A DNA stretch of 28,788 nucleotides from Chara braunii (taxonomy: Eukaryota; Streptophyta; Charophyceae; Charales; Characeae), in contig BFEA01000013.1 of the NCBI GenBank assembly GCA_003427395.1, forward strand, positions 6,795,936 through 6,824,723, read 5' to 3'. The notes under the pieces are model-generated. The model searched no databases. It was given only the letters and a program-made list of their open reading frames with translations, and was not told where the DNA came from. Position numbers and translations under genes: made by a program. Below are positions 18,514 through 28,491 of the stretch, in pieces (the first letter of the stretch is position 1; each line of letters begins with the position of its first letter).

Positions 18514-19293
18514 GCATGCAAAGGCCCCGAAAGGACTAAGGGGTCTGCGTCAATAAGGTTGAATGAGGAATATGAGACCCGATGGGTGCGTAAAGGCGAG
18601 GGGGAGGACGGCTTCGCCGCACCCCGATGACGCCGGAGGATCACGGTAGTTAGGGAAATGGTGCACGGCCTAAGGATGACGCTTAGCCTACGCACAAGAG
18701 AAGAGAAACGCTCAAAGAGCCCTTGGACTGCCTGTGTATTGGAAGGGGCAATTGCCTGAGGACATAACTAAGAATCAAAAAAAAAATCAGCGTTGACCGA
18801 ATAACTAGCAAGATTGCCACCTGGCGTGAGGGCTGAGCTACATCCCCAATGTCAAAGCTCTCTCGCGCGATGGCCCATCCCCATCCATCTCAAAACACTA
18901 GGTGGGGATGACCCTGGGACGAATGGCCTGCGCCTTGAGCATGAGCGTGGGCAGGCCGAGCCAACTGGGACCCGCAATGGGGTCGACTAAGGCTCGAAAG
19001 TCTACCGGGGTATGGCCCTGACATTTGATACGCATAGCATCGTCCATACTACTCTATGATACCTTGATCCGTAAATTTTTAAATGGAGTTACCACTACCA
19101 CGTCCCAAAATACACTTGCATCTTTACCACACACCGTAATCCAAATGTGCAATCCCACTACAACCATCATCACATCACTCACTCATCACTCACTTATCTA
19201 ACGCCATTGATAAAGATTATCGTTTCGCCTAGATCATCAGCCTGCTTTTAACCTGGGTTCGTTCTCTAAGGACCCCGGTAGGCATCCGAGATC
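18514..19293. other. Unassigned, hairpin-rich
   Basis: Several stems are visible. GGGTGCG at 18584-18590 pairs with CGCACCC at 18618-18624. CATCCCC at 18876-18882 pairs with GGGGATG at 18904-18910. GGCCTGC at 18925-18931 pairs with GCAGGCC at 18951-18957. GACCC at 18969-18973 pairs with GGGTC at 18980-18984. If the site at 19294-19309 is a primer-binding site, this is the leader of a minus-strand retroelement. No protein is recognised. Confidence 0.5.
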
Positions 19294-19309
19294 ACCGGCA
19301 ACGGCGCCA
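19294..19309 (-). other. Possible retrotransposon primer-binding site
   Basis: On the minus strand TGGCGCCGTTGCCGG matches the tRNA-complementary primer-binding site found just inside the 5' LTR of many plant gypsy elements of the Tat/Athila kind. The bases before it (CTCGACAGG) contain a CA that could end an LTR at about 19312. The orientation agrees with the integrase fragment at 17890-18513, but no LTR pair was found, so the element would be internally deleted. Confidence 0.45.
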
Positions 19310-19758
19310 CCTGTCGAGCGCATCGGTCCCGCACGAGGACCCTCCCGGCCGCGTCACGCAGGATTTGGCAGGACTTGTCGAGGAGAGCGTTTGCCGCTCC
19401 GGTCGATTGCGCCAGCCGTACCTTTGCAAGCCCCTACGACAGGACAGGGTCACGCGAGGCACCGCTACCTCCACCTGCGGGAGCTGTCACCATCCCTTAG
19501 GTGGGCGTATCCCCGCCGAGCTACTAAACCACATGCGAAGGCTTTTCGTATGCAATAGCAGAGGTGGCCCAGCCGAGGGCGTTTCTCGTTCGCTGTACTA
19601 GGTACGCGCGGTCAACGCCCAAAATCGAACCCGTACACAAATCGACGCACTGGGGGGTTGAGGTCCCAAACGCGACTCGACGTCGGTCGACTAGGACACA
19701 TCCTACATACCACGCGTTACACCACGACACTCACAAAAGTGGAAGGACACAAAGCAAA
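19310..19758. other. Unassigned, possible 5' LTR
   Basis: GC-rich with no recognised protein. If the primer-binding site is real, the LTR of that element would lie here on the minus strand. I could not fix its outer end. Confidence 0.3.
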
Positions 19759-19796
19759 TAACACAACAACACAACAACACAACAACACAACAACAC
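19759..19796. repeat. 8-bp microsatellite (ACACAACA)n
   Basis: Four to five copies of ACACAACA in tandem. Confidence 0.9.
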
Positions 19797-19886
19797 TCTT
19801 AGTCCCTTCAGTATCCGACCCATAACCTTCTGAAGCGAGAGTCAGATAGGCATCGCGAGCTGAACTTAGTATAAAAAGTTGGGCGG

Positions 19887-20238
19887 ACGCATGGCCTTCT
19901 CATATTGACCAGCCATGCGTGAATATGTGAGCATTCACACTGATGGGGTACTATGTAGTACTCGTAATCGCGCGACCCTTGATAATCTCGAGGGTCTTGT
20001 TCGACACTTAAGTGTCGGCTGACAAGCGCTTTGAGGGGTTAATCTCTCAACGCTAGACAACCGCCACGGCGGGTGGTCACCACACCCTCTTCTTCACCCT
20101 GTGGAGAGTGGGTGGTACACAGGTTCCAGCCTGTGGTGGCAATCATCTCTTATGGCCCTGGAGACCAGCTCCATCATCTGCGGTCTGGAAAGAAATCAAG
20201 GGGTTTGACTCTGACGGCTGTCACGGACTATAACGTCC
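19887..20238. other. Chain of consecutive hairpins
   Basis: At least ten stems follow one another with little spacer. ACGCATGG/CCATGCGT (19887-19920), GTGAAT/ATTCAC (19919-19938), GTACTA/TAGTAC (19948-19961), GACCCT/AGGGTC (19974-19996), the perfect 16-bp palindrome CGACACTTAAGTGTCG (20002-20017), AGCG+TTGAG/CTCAA+CGCT (20025-20054), CCGCC/GGCGG (20061-20072), GGGTG/CACCC (20071-20087), CACCC/GGGTG (20095-20114), CACAGG/CCTGTG (20118-20135), AGACC/GGTCT (20162-20186) and GGAC/GTCC (20225-20238). A plus-strand TATAAAAA lies at 19870. No coding sequence. The density suggests a folded RNA or cruciform-forming region of unknown role. Confidence 0.7.
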
Positions 20239-20935
20239 AACTATAAAATTCTAAAAGCAAGAAGGATGAAAGGGGAATCTCTTTTTTCCCTCAAAGTATA
20301 ATCTGTTTAACCCTTGCACAGGGTCATAATAGGATGCGCGAACACCCAACGCGTATGTATGTACATATATATATAGAAGGTTATAAATATGTGACGATCA
20401 CTTCTCACAATCACAATGAGATTCCTCTCAGCCATATATACTTAAGTGATCGTAGGCAGTCAAATACAAAGTCTGAATCACCAAACATACCTGCAATCAC
20501 ATCAAAGATCCATATCAACAGAGCACACACTACACGGGGTCAACTTCAACCATTCTTTGCGCTCACACCCCTCGCTTTAGCCATACAAGCCTCACTCTTC
20601 GTGCAACTCTCAAAATAAAATACTCAACACTTTATTTAATGGCCATTCAATTAAAGTCCGGGTAAAAACACAACAAAACAAATCAAACCACAGGGCTAAA
20701 GCCTTTAGGTTGAGTGGCAAGAGCGGATTAGAGTCAAACCAGAAACCGACCTCTTATCTAAGGATAACAGAAAAGTGATCCTTGTAGAATCAGCTTGAAG
20801 ATAGTCAAACCTTGAATCAATATGAATAAAGGTGACCTGCAATGCAGCACAGGCCAGTACCCAAACCATACTTGGGTGATTAAGAAATAATCATACCTTC
20901 CTAACTAACCTCTAATGTTTATTTAAAAATGTAAG
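20239..20935. other. Unassigned, no gene seen; small palindromes
   Basis: Mostly anonymous and AT-rich. Short stems continue, such as GGCT/AGCC near 20696, TTATC/GATAA near 20755, CTGCA/TGCAG near 20838 and CCCAA/TTGGG near 20861. A 94-codon frame at 20334-20618 resembles nothing I know. Confidence 0.4.
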
Positions 20936-21150
20936 AAATTTCGGCAACATATCCCCTAAATAGGATGGGTTATCAGATTTCTCCTAGCTGAAAATAATCT
21001 AACTCTCCAAATTTTATAAAATTTCGGCAGCGCTTCCTGTAGGAAAAGTGTCTTCTCAGAATTTCTACGAGTCCAAAAATAACTACCTTTTTCAAATTTG
21101 TAGAAATTTCGGCAGCGCTTCCCGTAGGAACAGGAGATTGTCAAGATTTA
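20936..21150. repeat. Three copies of a TTTCGGCAGCG repeat, 82-86 bp apart
   Basis: AAATTTCGGCAGCGCTTCC starts at 21018 and 21104, with a diverged copy AAATTTCGGCAACATATCCC at 20936. CCTGTAGGAA or CCCGTAGGAA follows the two better copies. Confidence 0.8.
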
Positions 21151-21230
21151 TACAAACCTGAAAACAAAAAGACAAAGCAAAGCTATACTTGGGACTAACT
21201 TCTGACACTTGCTTGATAGTTGGGATTGAA

Positions 21231-21276
21231 GATAGTTTACACGATTCTCTTTTAGAAGATGGTATCGTGAGCTATC
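21231..21276. other. Nested hairpin
   Basis: GATAG (21231-21235) pairs with CTATC (21272-21276). Inside it CACGAT (21240-21245) pairs with ATCGTG (21264-21269). Confidence 0.65.
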
Positions 21277-21529
21277 GTCAACTCTAACTTCAAGTAAGGT
21301 CAGTCGTATCTTTATCCCAAACTCTCTCTCCCATCATCCATCTCACCTACCTACGGCTCCAACACTTGGCGAGCATCTAAGCAACTAACCTATCGAAAAG
21401 GCGTCCCAGAGTGAGAGCCCACAAGCATGCATAAACAAACATCTCTCACAATCCCACATCAGTTTGACCCAAGTAGCTCGTTAGATCACTCAGTTCTTCT
21501 TTCTTTGTATGTCCCCCTTGCTTATGGCA

Positions 21530-22790
21530 TACAATCAGACAATGCCCTAACTTAAGGGTATGTCCAACCTGCCTAAACAAACAAGTAAAAGTACGCACAA
21601 CTGGACTGCCCTAACTTAAAGGTATGTCCAACACAACATCGACTCTGGTCATAAAACATATGACCAGACCGCCCTAACTTAAGGGTACGTCTAGCTTCTG
21701 CTTAACTGACGACATGAAGCATAAAACTAGACTGCCCTAACTTAAGGGTATGCCTAGTCAGCTTTAGACAAAGTTACGTAGGGCATAGGATTAGGCTGCC
21801 CCAACTTAGGGATGTGCCTAACCTGCCTAAAACAAGTACGAACGACAAAAGGTCGGACCGCCCTAACTTAAGGGTACGTCCAACCTACATCATGTCAACG
21901 ACAAGGGCATATCACTAGGCCGCCCTAACTTAAGGGCGCGCCTAGCTAGCCTAAACAGTTTTAGGTACATAAGACAATATGACAAGGCCGCCCTAACCTA
22001 AGGGTACGCCTGATCTGCCTGAACAAAGTACAAACGACGTATGACTTAGCCGCCCTAACTTAAGGGTACGCTTAGTCTCCGCAACGACAATATAAGAGAA
22101 CAACCATTGATATACTTGCACAAACTTTATACTTTTCTCTCTTGTTAGGCAGATAATCAAACCTACCCAACTTAGGGAGACATCCAATCCTGCCATGTGT
22201 TTAAAAGAGAAAATAAAAAAAGATTTATACTAACTCTCTGCTCCTTTATATTATCACAAGCATAGGACTGAACCGCCCTAACTTAAGGGTACACTCAGCC
22301 TGCCCGGGTTACCTTCATTATATTCTTCACTTGCTTCTCTTCTCTTTTTGTTCTACCTGACTTACTGACTGGCTTTCCCAACTTAAGGTGCCCGGTCTAC
22401 CAGATGGTATAGATTCGTATAATATATATCAAAGTTCTGTACTTTTGGTTGACCTTTAGTTCATAGCTTATGGCTAAGCCGCCCCAACTTAGGGGTACGC
22501 TTAGTCTTATGCCTTTGTCCCCCTCAGAAAAAATCACACACAAAACTGAGTCTATGCAACTTACAATATCCTCATCTCTGCTTTCAGCAACCTCAAAAGA
22601 AACATCAGTATTCTGAGCCTTCCCAACTTAGGGCGCCCGTCCTCCTGTTCAGAAACCCCCGAAAGAAACAGCGACCGGACCATCCAACTTAGGATAGGCC
22701 CAGTCCTCAAAAATCATATAGTCAGCCCAACAAACATAAATAAACATAGCACTGAACCCACATCAACTTAGAGGAGCTCAGCCTTGGGTT
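21530..22790. repeat. Hairpin repeat with conserved AACTTA loop and covarying arms
   Basis: Sixteen units have CCCTAACTTAAGGG or a variant, at 21545, 21609, 21672, 21735, 21799, 21861, 21923, 21991, 22053, 22167, 22276, 22377, 22483, 22622, 22684 and 22762. Spacing is 62-68 bp for the first nine, then wider. Each folds around AACTTA (AACCTA once): CCCT/AGGG near the loop, then an outer arm that differs from unit to unit yet still pairs. Examples are TGGAC/GTCCA (21609), AGAC/GTCT (21672), TTAGGC/GCCTAA (21799), CTAGGC/GCCTAG (21915-21945), GACT.AGC/GCT.AGTC (22053) and CTAAGC/GCTTAG (22474-22504). The inner stem covaries too: CCCC/GGGG at 22482-22495 and ATCC/GGAT at 22682-22695. No protein is coded. 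The function is unknown; the pattern is what selection on base pairing would leave. Confidence 0.85.
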
Positions 22791-24486
22791 GACCCGGTCA
22801 AAACATGCATAACACTTTTCTCCCACCTTCCCCCAATTCCTTTGTCTGACTTCACTCAAAAATTATCTGAACTCTCATATATATTTGTTTATTTAGCCTT
22901 TCGCAAAACATATCCTGACATACATAACAAAATAAAAAGTAATAACCTGTCATAGTTATATTCAGATACCCAAAGGAAATAATGTAGTTAGGGGAAGGTA
23001 TCACACGCGTCAGTCGAGAGTTATACCTGAATTTCCCTGCCTCCAGAACCCCGCCTGGGTTCTGGCAGAGCTCCCGCAATCGGTGGGTGGACCTCCCACA
23101 AGGTCTTGCTGCGGTCCTACGGGTTGCAATCCCCCCTGCCGCCTTCCTCTCATAACCTCAGACTAGACTCAGAGTAAGAAGGGCAAAAGTAGAGATGTTT
23201 AGACTCTCAGATACAAGAGAGGTGCGCTCAGACTCACGGGAGAGGGCCTGCAATGGTGGCCAACTGACAGCCTGGTCAACGAAGTCAACTGCCAAGGTAG
23301 CCCCTCCTGGCAAACCTCCAATTCGCAGCAAATACTTCCTAAAAAAAATCGGCCACTTTGCAGGACTTCGTCGTCCGACGCGCACCGACCACCAATCAAA
23401 TTCCAAAATGTGAATCAGGAACACAACCGTCCTCTGCGCCGCAGCACCATAGCAGCGGGCGAAGCAAATTGAAACACAACAGCACACCTTTCGTACCCAG
23501 TCACCACTTATGCGCCCTCAAGCAAGATTCTTACCTCGGCCTCTACTCCCTTGAGGTCAACGCAGCTAATCTATAGCCCCTGCGATCTAAGTCCCCCCAC
23601 CAATGTCCACCTCTATCCTCGCCGTCCAGCCTAGTAAGAAGAGCAACATTTCCACTCAAAGGCTTGCCTGTATCCCTGCCCTGCTGCAAAGCCGTTCCTC
23701 CTAGCAAAAGTTTGCTGCTATGTGGGTTGGGAAGATCTTCTTCCAAATAGAGCACATACGCAGCATGCCCTGCCACTGTGTGCAGCAACGAGCCTAACCA
23801 GTAAAGCCCAACAATAGTCCAAAGTAAGATAGAGGTGCAGAGCCCAACAGTGGGACACATCAGTACACAGCATGGGCACAAAGTATATAGTGGAAACGGT
23901 GCGGGCTTGCAACGCCTAGACAGCAATACACAACAGTATCTAGCCAAAGCCTAATTGCTGTTGTTCTATCGCAACGAACAAAAGTGCCAAAATTGTTGTA
24001 GTTTACTAGGCAATACACCCGCACACAACCCCACTGTTCCGGCTAGTGTGCAACTTGGTGTTGTGGTTCAGCATTTGGTTCATCTCGCACGGTCAGCCAT
24101 TCGAGGTGAGTACCCCCTTAACGTCCCCCTCTTTTCCTTCCTGCTTTAGCCAGAACGTAGCCTGTCCCTATGTCCACGTTCATCCGAATCCATCCTCTGT
24201 TCCCTCCCTTCCCACTTAATACGCAGAAAGGGAATGGACTTCCCTCTAAAACACGGCCAAGTACATCAGTACTTCAGAGTAAGTTTTAAGACATGAACAG
24301 AAACGAGAAAGAAGGGAAGAAAAGAAAAAGAAAAAGAAGAAAAAAAACGAGACCGAACCCTCTCCTAGAACCCGAAAAAGTTCATCTCTGAATTTGCCCT
24401 CATAGCATGGTCAGATACAGCTCGACACTACTATTATTCCCGCTCGTCTCTGCTAGTCCCTCGCGCAGCCTATTCTCCCTCTCTTC

Positions 24487-24489
<3 letters not shown>
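22791..24489. other. Unassigned, no gene seen
   Basis: Several frames of 60 to 134 codons occur on both strands, but none shows a domain or motif I recognise, and they overlap one another freely. 24300-24350 is purine-rich (AAAGAAAAAGAAAAAG type). No RNA gene was seen. Confidence 0.4.

Positions 24490-24545
<56 letters not shown>
24490..24545. repeat. (CT)28 microsatellite
   Basis: Uninterrupted CT dinucleotides for 56 bp. The Glu/Arg-repeat frame on the minus strand is a by-product. Confidence 0.98.
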
Positions 24546-24548
<3 letters not shown>

Positions 24549-26102
24549 GTCTTCCTTGGCGATAACGAGAGTGCGAGGATGACTGTCACAACGCCGGTCA
24601 GCTGAAGATCATTGCGGCTCAACGAAGAAGAGAACCCCAGCGGTATGGAGGAACAGGAACACCATGATCTCCATAGTGCCCCCCGGATGAACACCGACTA
24701 CTCCTAATTCCGGCAAAAAATGGAAATGTATCCTCTGCTAGAAGCGGGGTAGATACATTCTCTTTCTTTACTTTCCTGTTTTACACACAGCGCAACTTCT
24801 TTTCTTGCTAGCTCTTAACCTACTGACCCCCTGCCAAATCCAACTCCATAATCGTACTCTCCCACCTCGAAAAAACCCATTTTGCATCCTCCCTCACCTA
24901 ATTTCGTTCAGCAATGAAGCGAGGAATGCATTTTTCCCTCTCCTTCCTCCTTCGATCCGCCGTTTCCTGCGCACTTTATTTCTCGATTAACTCTAAACCT
25001 ACTAACTTATCACAGAAACTGACATTACCATCGAGCTCGCCCGGTCCAAGAACCCCCGATTCATATCTTTCCCCGCCCGAATCCGTCAAGGATCGGGCGT
25101 GCTAGATCATTTTAACCCCTCACCTCTTCTTGGCTCTGCCATAGCTCCGCGCGGCCCTTTCTAGCCCTACCTCCATATCTACTAACCTAACTCAAAAACT
25201 AACTTCATACCTGGAATCGCAGCTATCCAAAACCTCCGAAACGAGACTTCCCTGAGAGTTAACTCGATTCTTCCTCCACCATTCTCCGTCGTGCCTCATT
25301 CCCTCGGCGCGGCCCTTCTTCCTTCTAGCCTTTAATCCGCTAACTGTCTCGTCAAACTGACTCTACTATTGTATTCGCCTAGCCACAAAACCTCTGATTC
25401 GCCCTTTTCCCTGGCCGTTTTCATCACGGAACGGACCACTTTATGTTCTTTCCACTCTCTCTCACTCCTGTTCGTCTCCCGCCATAGCCCGCTGAGCCTT
25501 TGCATGCACCTAGTGGACCTTCCCACCCCGATTCATTGTATCACTTGCCTTTCCCTCGTTGCTCCGCTGCCAGTTCCAACCTACCGCGCCGGACAGTCAG
25601 AGACCAATCAGCGCTATACTGCGCATTCCCCCCCCACTGTACCGGCACAGCCTAATGTAAACGGCCGGTCGGCGGTCATCGAAGTCGAGCTCCGCTAAGG
25701 AGTATGTGCTCTCTTACCTGCGGAGTCGGGCAGCCCCTAAAAACGGATAGCGCCAAGGCCCACGGCCTACGCCCAGCGGCTGCGGTCCCTCTGCCTGGAT
25801 CAAGCAGGCCATAGGGCCTGTGTTTTGGACCAAGAGTCAAGGGTCGAGCCCCGACTCCTGTGTATTGTACCAGTTTTTAACAGATGTCTCGAAGGACTGC
25901 CTCGCTGCTTGGTCTTGGGACGCTCTCCTTGGACTGGCCGGCCCTGGGTGATCCGGGACTGTAGTATTCTGCTCATCTGCTTCCACTGTAGTTCTTACTC
26001 AGGTCTGTATTTCAACAGTTCGTGGGTGTATCCACTGAACTAGGTTCTTGGGCCTACAACCGGTCCCAAGACTGGTACCGGACCATGTCCCAATATGGGA
26101 CT
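24546..26102. other. Unassigned, no gene seen
   Basis: No recognised coding sequence. Near the end GTCCCAATATGGGAC (26087-26101) is a near-perfect palindrome directly before an A19 run. That could be the tail of an unidentified retroposed sequence. Confidence 0.4.
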
Positions 26103-26170
26103 AAAAAAAAAAAAAAAAAAAGTTTTAAAGAGATAAAATAATAATAATAAAAAAATAAAATAAGAAAAAG
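26103..26170. repeat. A19 run and AT-rich simple sequence
   Basis: A19 at 26103-26121, then AATAATAATAATAAAAAAATA-type sequence to about 26170. This may be a retroposon tail, but the element in front of it is not recognised. Confidence 0.8.
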
Positions 26171-28351
26171 ACCGGGAAAAAAGATGAGGAAGAAAGGACC
26201 GTTGGAACCTTGTCCTTGGTCCTGCCTATCGGGCCCGCTGTCGGACTCCCTAACAAAACTAAGGGGGATAGTCCATGGGACCCTCAACCCTTCAGTTTCC
26301 TCCATCAAATGTTCCTTGGCTCCCTCACTGCCAGTTGTTGGCCTTGGTCCCCAGATCTCCGTAGTGTCAATCCAACGTCATAACCTATAAGGCTAAGCCC
26401 AAGCCTAGAAGGATGTGGCCTGGACTTAGTTATAGAAACGTCCAATTCCGAGTTACGTCTGTCGGACTGCGCTGCAGGCTAAACTTTGGCACGCTGCCCC
26501 GTACTAACGCTCCTATGCGCCGACCCCTGCTGCATGAGGGGCTTAATTCTTGCTGCTGCCGTGCCTGTGACACAGCCGCGCCGTCACTCAAAACTCCAGC
26601 CTTCTTACTAGGCTACCCCGCCGAGGGGTCTCACTTCTAGCACCTAGCGTCGGAGAAACCCTGATTTCTAAAATGTCGCCCACGGCTTCTACCGTTGACC
26701 GATATCATGGCCGATAAGCCCAGCACTTTGCACCTTGCCGGTCCTAGTGCAGTAGTAAGTAAGGCAATCGAATTTGATAACTAAAACTTAAGCTTAGATC
26801 ATTAGTGCCTGGCCTGGGATGCGAACGTGTACTGCGTGTGCTATTGTAGTTCCCTCACGGTCCTCTCCTAGTTTTAACCAAAAATAAAAATAATCACGTG
26901 CGCCTCAAAACTGTGCGCTCACATACGCTTTACTTCCAGTCAACCATTCAGTCAACGCGAACAAAAAGCAACCGCGACTCGTGCAGAGTACTCAAATTTC
27001 AAACCAAACCTATTTTCTGTCACTTGCAAAAACCCAGGGCGGATACCCTTGTAAGGGTATTCGCCCTGACAACGCTGTTTTTTACCCTGGCCCTGATACC
27101 CCTTGACCTCAGGCCCTTTCCTAGGCATTTCTCAGACTTGGGACGTGACCTTTGACCCCTGTTTCTGGCCTTTTGACCAAAAGTTACGACCCATGCCTGC
27201 TACAATGTGGATCTGAACTGTTATTGTCCATGATTGTCACCCCCGTTATGTATCCTGTACACATTCTTCTCTCTCCTTTTTCAGTGGTGTGTCTTTGAAG
27301 GACCGACATGTAAGGACCGCAACCTCCAGTTTCCAGGACTGTCAGGGCCTGCCAAAACACAGACTGAGAACACTGCTGATTTCTGAGTTTTGCCACTGGA
27401 ATCTATGCCTTGCTGAGATTCCCACATTCTGCTGAGTTTCTAAGTCTGAGTGTGTGCGTGCTTGTTGGTCCGTGTGCCTGTCTGAGTGCTTGTCGGCCTG
27501 AGTGTGTGTATGGCCTGCAAGGGCACTTGTTTGTTTGGGAGGCCAGCGGGCCTGGTACTTACCGGTGGCCGTGACTTGAGGGTTGCAGCGGGGAAAAACA
27601 CTCAAGTGGCCAAAGGGGTAGCTTAGGGCACACTCAAGTAGCGGTAGTGTTCGGTAGCACTCGAGTAGCAGTAGGCTGAGCAGAAGAAGACAAAAAGTTA
27701 GTACCTTTAGGGGTAGAGGTCCGGTAGGTAGAGTCGTACTTCGTCTAGGGCCTGTAGCAGTAGACATCAGATCTGCAATGATGTTTCCCCCCGAAAGGGA
27801 GGAGGTACCAGTTGCTTGGAGGCCGCGCGGCCTGGAAGTCACCGCCCAAGAGGCGGGTTGGCCGCTATACCTCCAGGCAGAGCAAGTTGCTCTACCTCAT
27901 TCGCTGCGTACAAGTTTGGACGTCACGCTGCTGGAGCACCTGGTGGTATAGCGCTAGTGTGCACCGGGGGGTGAGGAACCCCAGGGCTTCCACCTTGGTT
28001 ATGGTGGAAAGCGCCTAGTAGGAGGAGGAAGAAGGAGGGGACTAGGGAGGAGAGCGGCCAGAGGTACTTACCTTGCTATGGTGGGCGCCACCTTCATCTT
28101 TTTGGTAGGTGCAGCACCTGGAAGGCCCCAAGTGGGCTAGCGCTACATCAAGAAGGCTTCAGGGCAGAATCAGGCATGGCGCCCTGAAGAAGAGAGGACA
28201 TAGTTGCTTTTGTGTTGTCTCTTGAACATTGAGGCAGGGCCCCTAGTAGTCGCCATAGCCAGGACCTGGAGGAAGACGGAGGTCATGGCTATGGTGGACC
28301 TCATATTGTGCTGGCAGTAGAAGAGGGATTAGGACATTGGTTCTGGTTCAG
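26171..28351. other. Unassigned, no gene seen
   Basis: The longest frame is 166 codons on the minus strand (27342-27842), with a hydrophobic Leu-rich stretch and a His/Thr/Gln-rich one. It has no motif I recognise, and I do not call it. A strong hairpin lies at 27035-27068. AGAGCAAGTTGCTCT near 27879 is a short palindrome. Confidence 0.4.
27035..27068. other. 16-bp stem hairpin
   Basis: CAGGGCGGATACCCTT (27035-27050), loop GT, then AAGGGTATTCGCCCTG (27053-27068): 15 of 16 pairs are perfect and the other can be G-T. A T6 run follows at about 27077. In a bacterium this would look like a terminator; here the context is eukaryotic and the role is unknown. Confidence 0.85.
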
Positions 28352-28491
28352 TGTTACATGCCCAGTTGGGCGATGTACATTCCGATACATACAAATGGTG
28401 TTGCATAACCGAGGACCTACGATCTGTAAAACCGAGGTTGTCCTGATTCACGTGCGGTGCTCCAATACCAACTGTTACATGCCTAGTTGAG
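28352..28491. repeat. Imperfect 19-bp direct repeats, 121 bp apart
   Basis: TGTTACATGCCCAGTTGGG (28352-28370) and TGTTACATGCCTAGTTGAG (28473-28491) differ at two bases. The second overlaps the last two codons of the reverse transcriptase fragment. On the minus strand each begins or ends a GGCATGTAACA word, and the one at 28473 is followed by GTTGGTATTGGAGC, which resembles the initiator-Met tRNA primer-binding site of gypsy elements. Confidence 0.6.

Noticed and set aside
18829-18847. tRNA-Ala-like start (GGGGATGTAGCTCAG on the minus strand)
   Set aside because: Only the first 15 bases match; no anticodon stem, T arm or acceptor 3' half follows. At most a tRNA-derived fragment or chance.
21545-22280. 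CCCTAA words as telomere-like repeats
   Set aside because: They occur once per 63-bp unit as half of a hairpin core, not in tandem.
23543-23947. 134-codon minus-strand frame
   Set aside because: No motif, overlaps several other frames, and starts are arbitrary.
27035-27082. Rho-independent terminator
   Set aside because: Hairpin and T run fit in form, but every other feature is eukaryotic.
27342-27842. 166-codon minus-strand frame
   Set aside because: No recognised motif, odd composition (Leu runs, His/Thr/Gln runs) and no supporting context.
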